From: Dioscorea cayenensis subsp. rotundata
Lineage: Eukaryota; Streptophyta; Magnoliopsida; Dioscoreales; Dioscoreaceae
NCBI RefSeq assembly: GCF_009730915.1
Contig: NC_052475.1
Location: forward strand, 23,559,016-23,623,015
Direction: 5' to 3'
DNA length: 64,000 nt
Every line of letters begins with the position of its first letter. Positions within the stretch are counted from its first letter, which is position 1. Both the position numbers and the translations under genes were made by a program. Shown one piece after another: positions 62,634 through 64,000 of the stretch. The notes beneath the pieces were generated by a model, which saw nothing but the letters and a program-made list of their open reading frames with translations, was not told the origin of the DNA and ran no database searches.

Positions 62634-64000
62634 AAAGGGAGAAGGTATTCTGTGGTTGTGGGCTCTGATAATTTACTGCTGAATGTGCTTTTCATCGTGG
62701 CTGGTTACTGGTTTACTGGTTGGAACTTGTCTCATCCTTTGATGTGATGCGTTTGTGTTTTTAGTTTGATGTGTTTGAAATCTAGCATACTTTTGTAGGA
62801 TCTGTTCTCCTTTTTCTTTTTTTATTTTTGGGTTATGTGGAATTATGTTGCACATACTTATGTGTAGTGTGTGTGTTCTTGTGTATGGCTGATTACCTGG
62901 GAATTTTACTTATAAATTGTATTAGTTTTATTATGCACAAGCTTTGTCTTATTTCTGAGTTGTCATGAGGTGTTTTACACTGCATGGTAAAGATGATAGA
63001 AATTGTAATCTTTTTTGTGATTTCGAGGTGGTCTTCAGCCACAAGAATACATGCTTACCTATTTTGGGGTATGAGAAAATTGGCCTCTCTTCTAGCCATG
63101 TGATACAAATATGCATTTAATTCATTTTGTGGTCTATGAGTTTATTCTATGCAAGAAGCAGTGAAATATCTTCGCTTTTATGTATAACTGTAGATATAAT
63201 GTATTTGATTTTTGATGCCTTGGGGTACGCTAGGCATACTATTGCTTTGAGAAATTAATAGTTGCACATTTCCTTGCTATAAAACATTTTATTTTTGGGC
63301 AATTGTGGTAGTTCTATGTACGAATTTATATTTTATAGGATGGTGAGATTTTTGGGCTGAGATGGTTACGATCACAAGAAAGCTGCCCTGATTAAGCAGA
63401 GTAGCCCATGCTAGGTGGAGAGGTTGGTAGGAAAATAGGGCAAGGGAAGAATTTGTGAAGGAAAGACTTCAATGTTACCTTTAACATGAATATTTGGTTA
63501 GAAGGGTTCTCATAGCTGACTTCTGATAGGTGGAACGTGCTGAACAAGCTGAGCAACAACATAGTATTCCCTGCCTTAAGGTTCATATGTCACTTTCATA
63601 TGCTGTTTTCATGCTTTTCTTTTGCATTTTATATTTATTGGGCCTTTATTTTTGCATATCTTATTCTCTTATTCAGATAGGGCAACAAATCTTTAATTAA
63701 ATTATGGTCTGGATCACTAATCAACTTTTGTTCTGCACAAACATGGGTATGTGCACATCATCCAGAACATAAGCTGTGGTAATTATTGGAGCCTGGAAAA
63801 TCTTAAATAGAGATTCCTTCTAGATAAATGCAGTTCTAATGCTTTGTGTGGGAGATGCAGAATTTGTTAAAGTCCTGTATCAAACAGTGATAATTATGTT
63901 GATGTTCTTCTTTAGCCAATCATGTTACTCATATCATTCACAAACATGCTTCTTTGTATCTTTAATGATGTCTTGTGTCTCAATAGTGTTACTCAACTTT
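62634..64000. other. RTNLB 3' UTR and downstream sequence
   Basis: About 300-350 bp of probable 3' UTR, followed by moderately AT-rich sequence of normal complexity to the end of the window. No coding frame could be supported. Confidence 0.55.

Overview
This window is nuclear DNA from a flowering plant. Split-phase GT-AG introns, YUCCA, WRKY, RTNLB, ATL and MAKR gene families, long AT-rich intergenic stretches and many TA/GA microsatellites all say so. Protein style leans towards a monocot (yam-like at a guess), but the species cannot be fixed from sequence alone. No bacterial-type operons, CRISPR arrays or viral genes were seen.

Layout. 0.4-2.8 kb: a four-exon YUCCA auxin-biosynthesis monooxygenase (+). 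5.3-9.1 kb: a decayed repeat region with an LTR-retrotransposon signature, running into a gap of exactly 1000 N (9105-10104). 10.1-13.3 kb: AT-rich, with a SINE-like insertion that has an 11-bp target duplication. 13.3-17.2 kb: a 5'-truncated, frameshifted L1-type LINE. 20.0-21.2 kb: a three-exon group IIe WRKY factor (+) behind an inverted W-box pair. 22.9-25.5 kb: a probable three-exon gene for a ~64-residue protein (-), with two tandem duplications in its long intron. 27.1-32.3 kb: SGT1 (+, 10 exons). 33.3-33.9 kb: LEA14-type dehydration protein (+). 35.7-42.3 kb: a plant-specific gene of unknown function (+). 43.5-45.4 kb: a half-size ABCG transporter (-). 51.8-52.9 kb: a MAKR/BKI1-type kinase regulator (-). 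56.0-56.6 kb: a RING-H2 ATL ubiquitin ligase (-). 61.2-62.6 kb: a reticulon-like ER protein (+). The genes are independent units. Several belong to hormone signalling (YUCCA, MAKR, SGT1) or immunity (WRKY, SGT1, ATL), but nothing shows that they work as a cluster.

Most noteworthy. (1) Two copies of a ~640-bp non-autonomous hAT-like element, each with terminal inverted repeats and an 8-bp target duplication; one copy appears to sit inside an older relative. (2) The small three-exon gene, invisible to long-ORF searches. (3) Single-base indels, several in homopolymers, break otherwise well-conserved genes (SGT1 twice, LEA14, ABCG, the unknown gene several times). Because essential genes are hit in the same way, consensus sequence error is the leading explanation rather than pseudogenisation.
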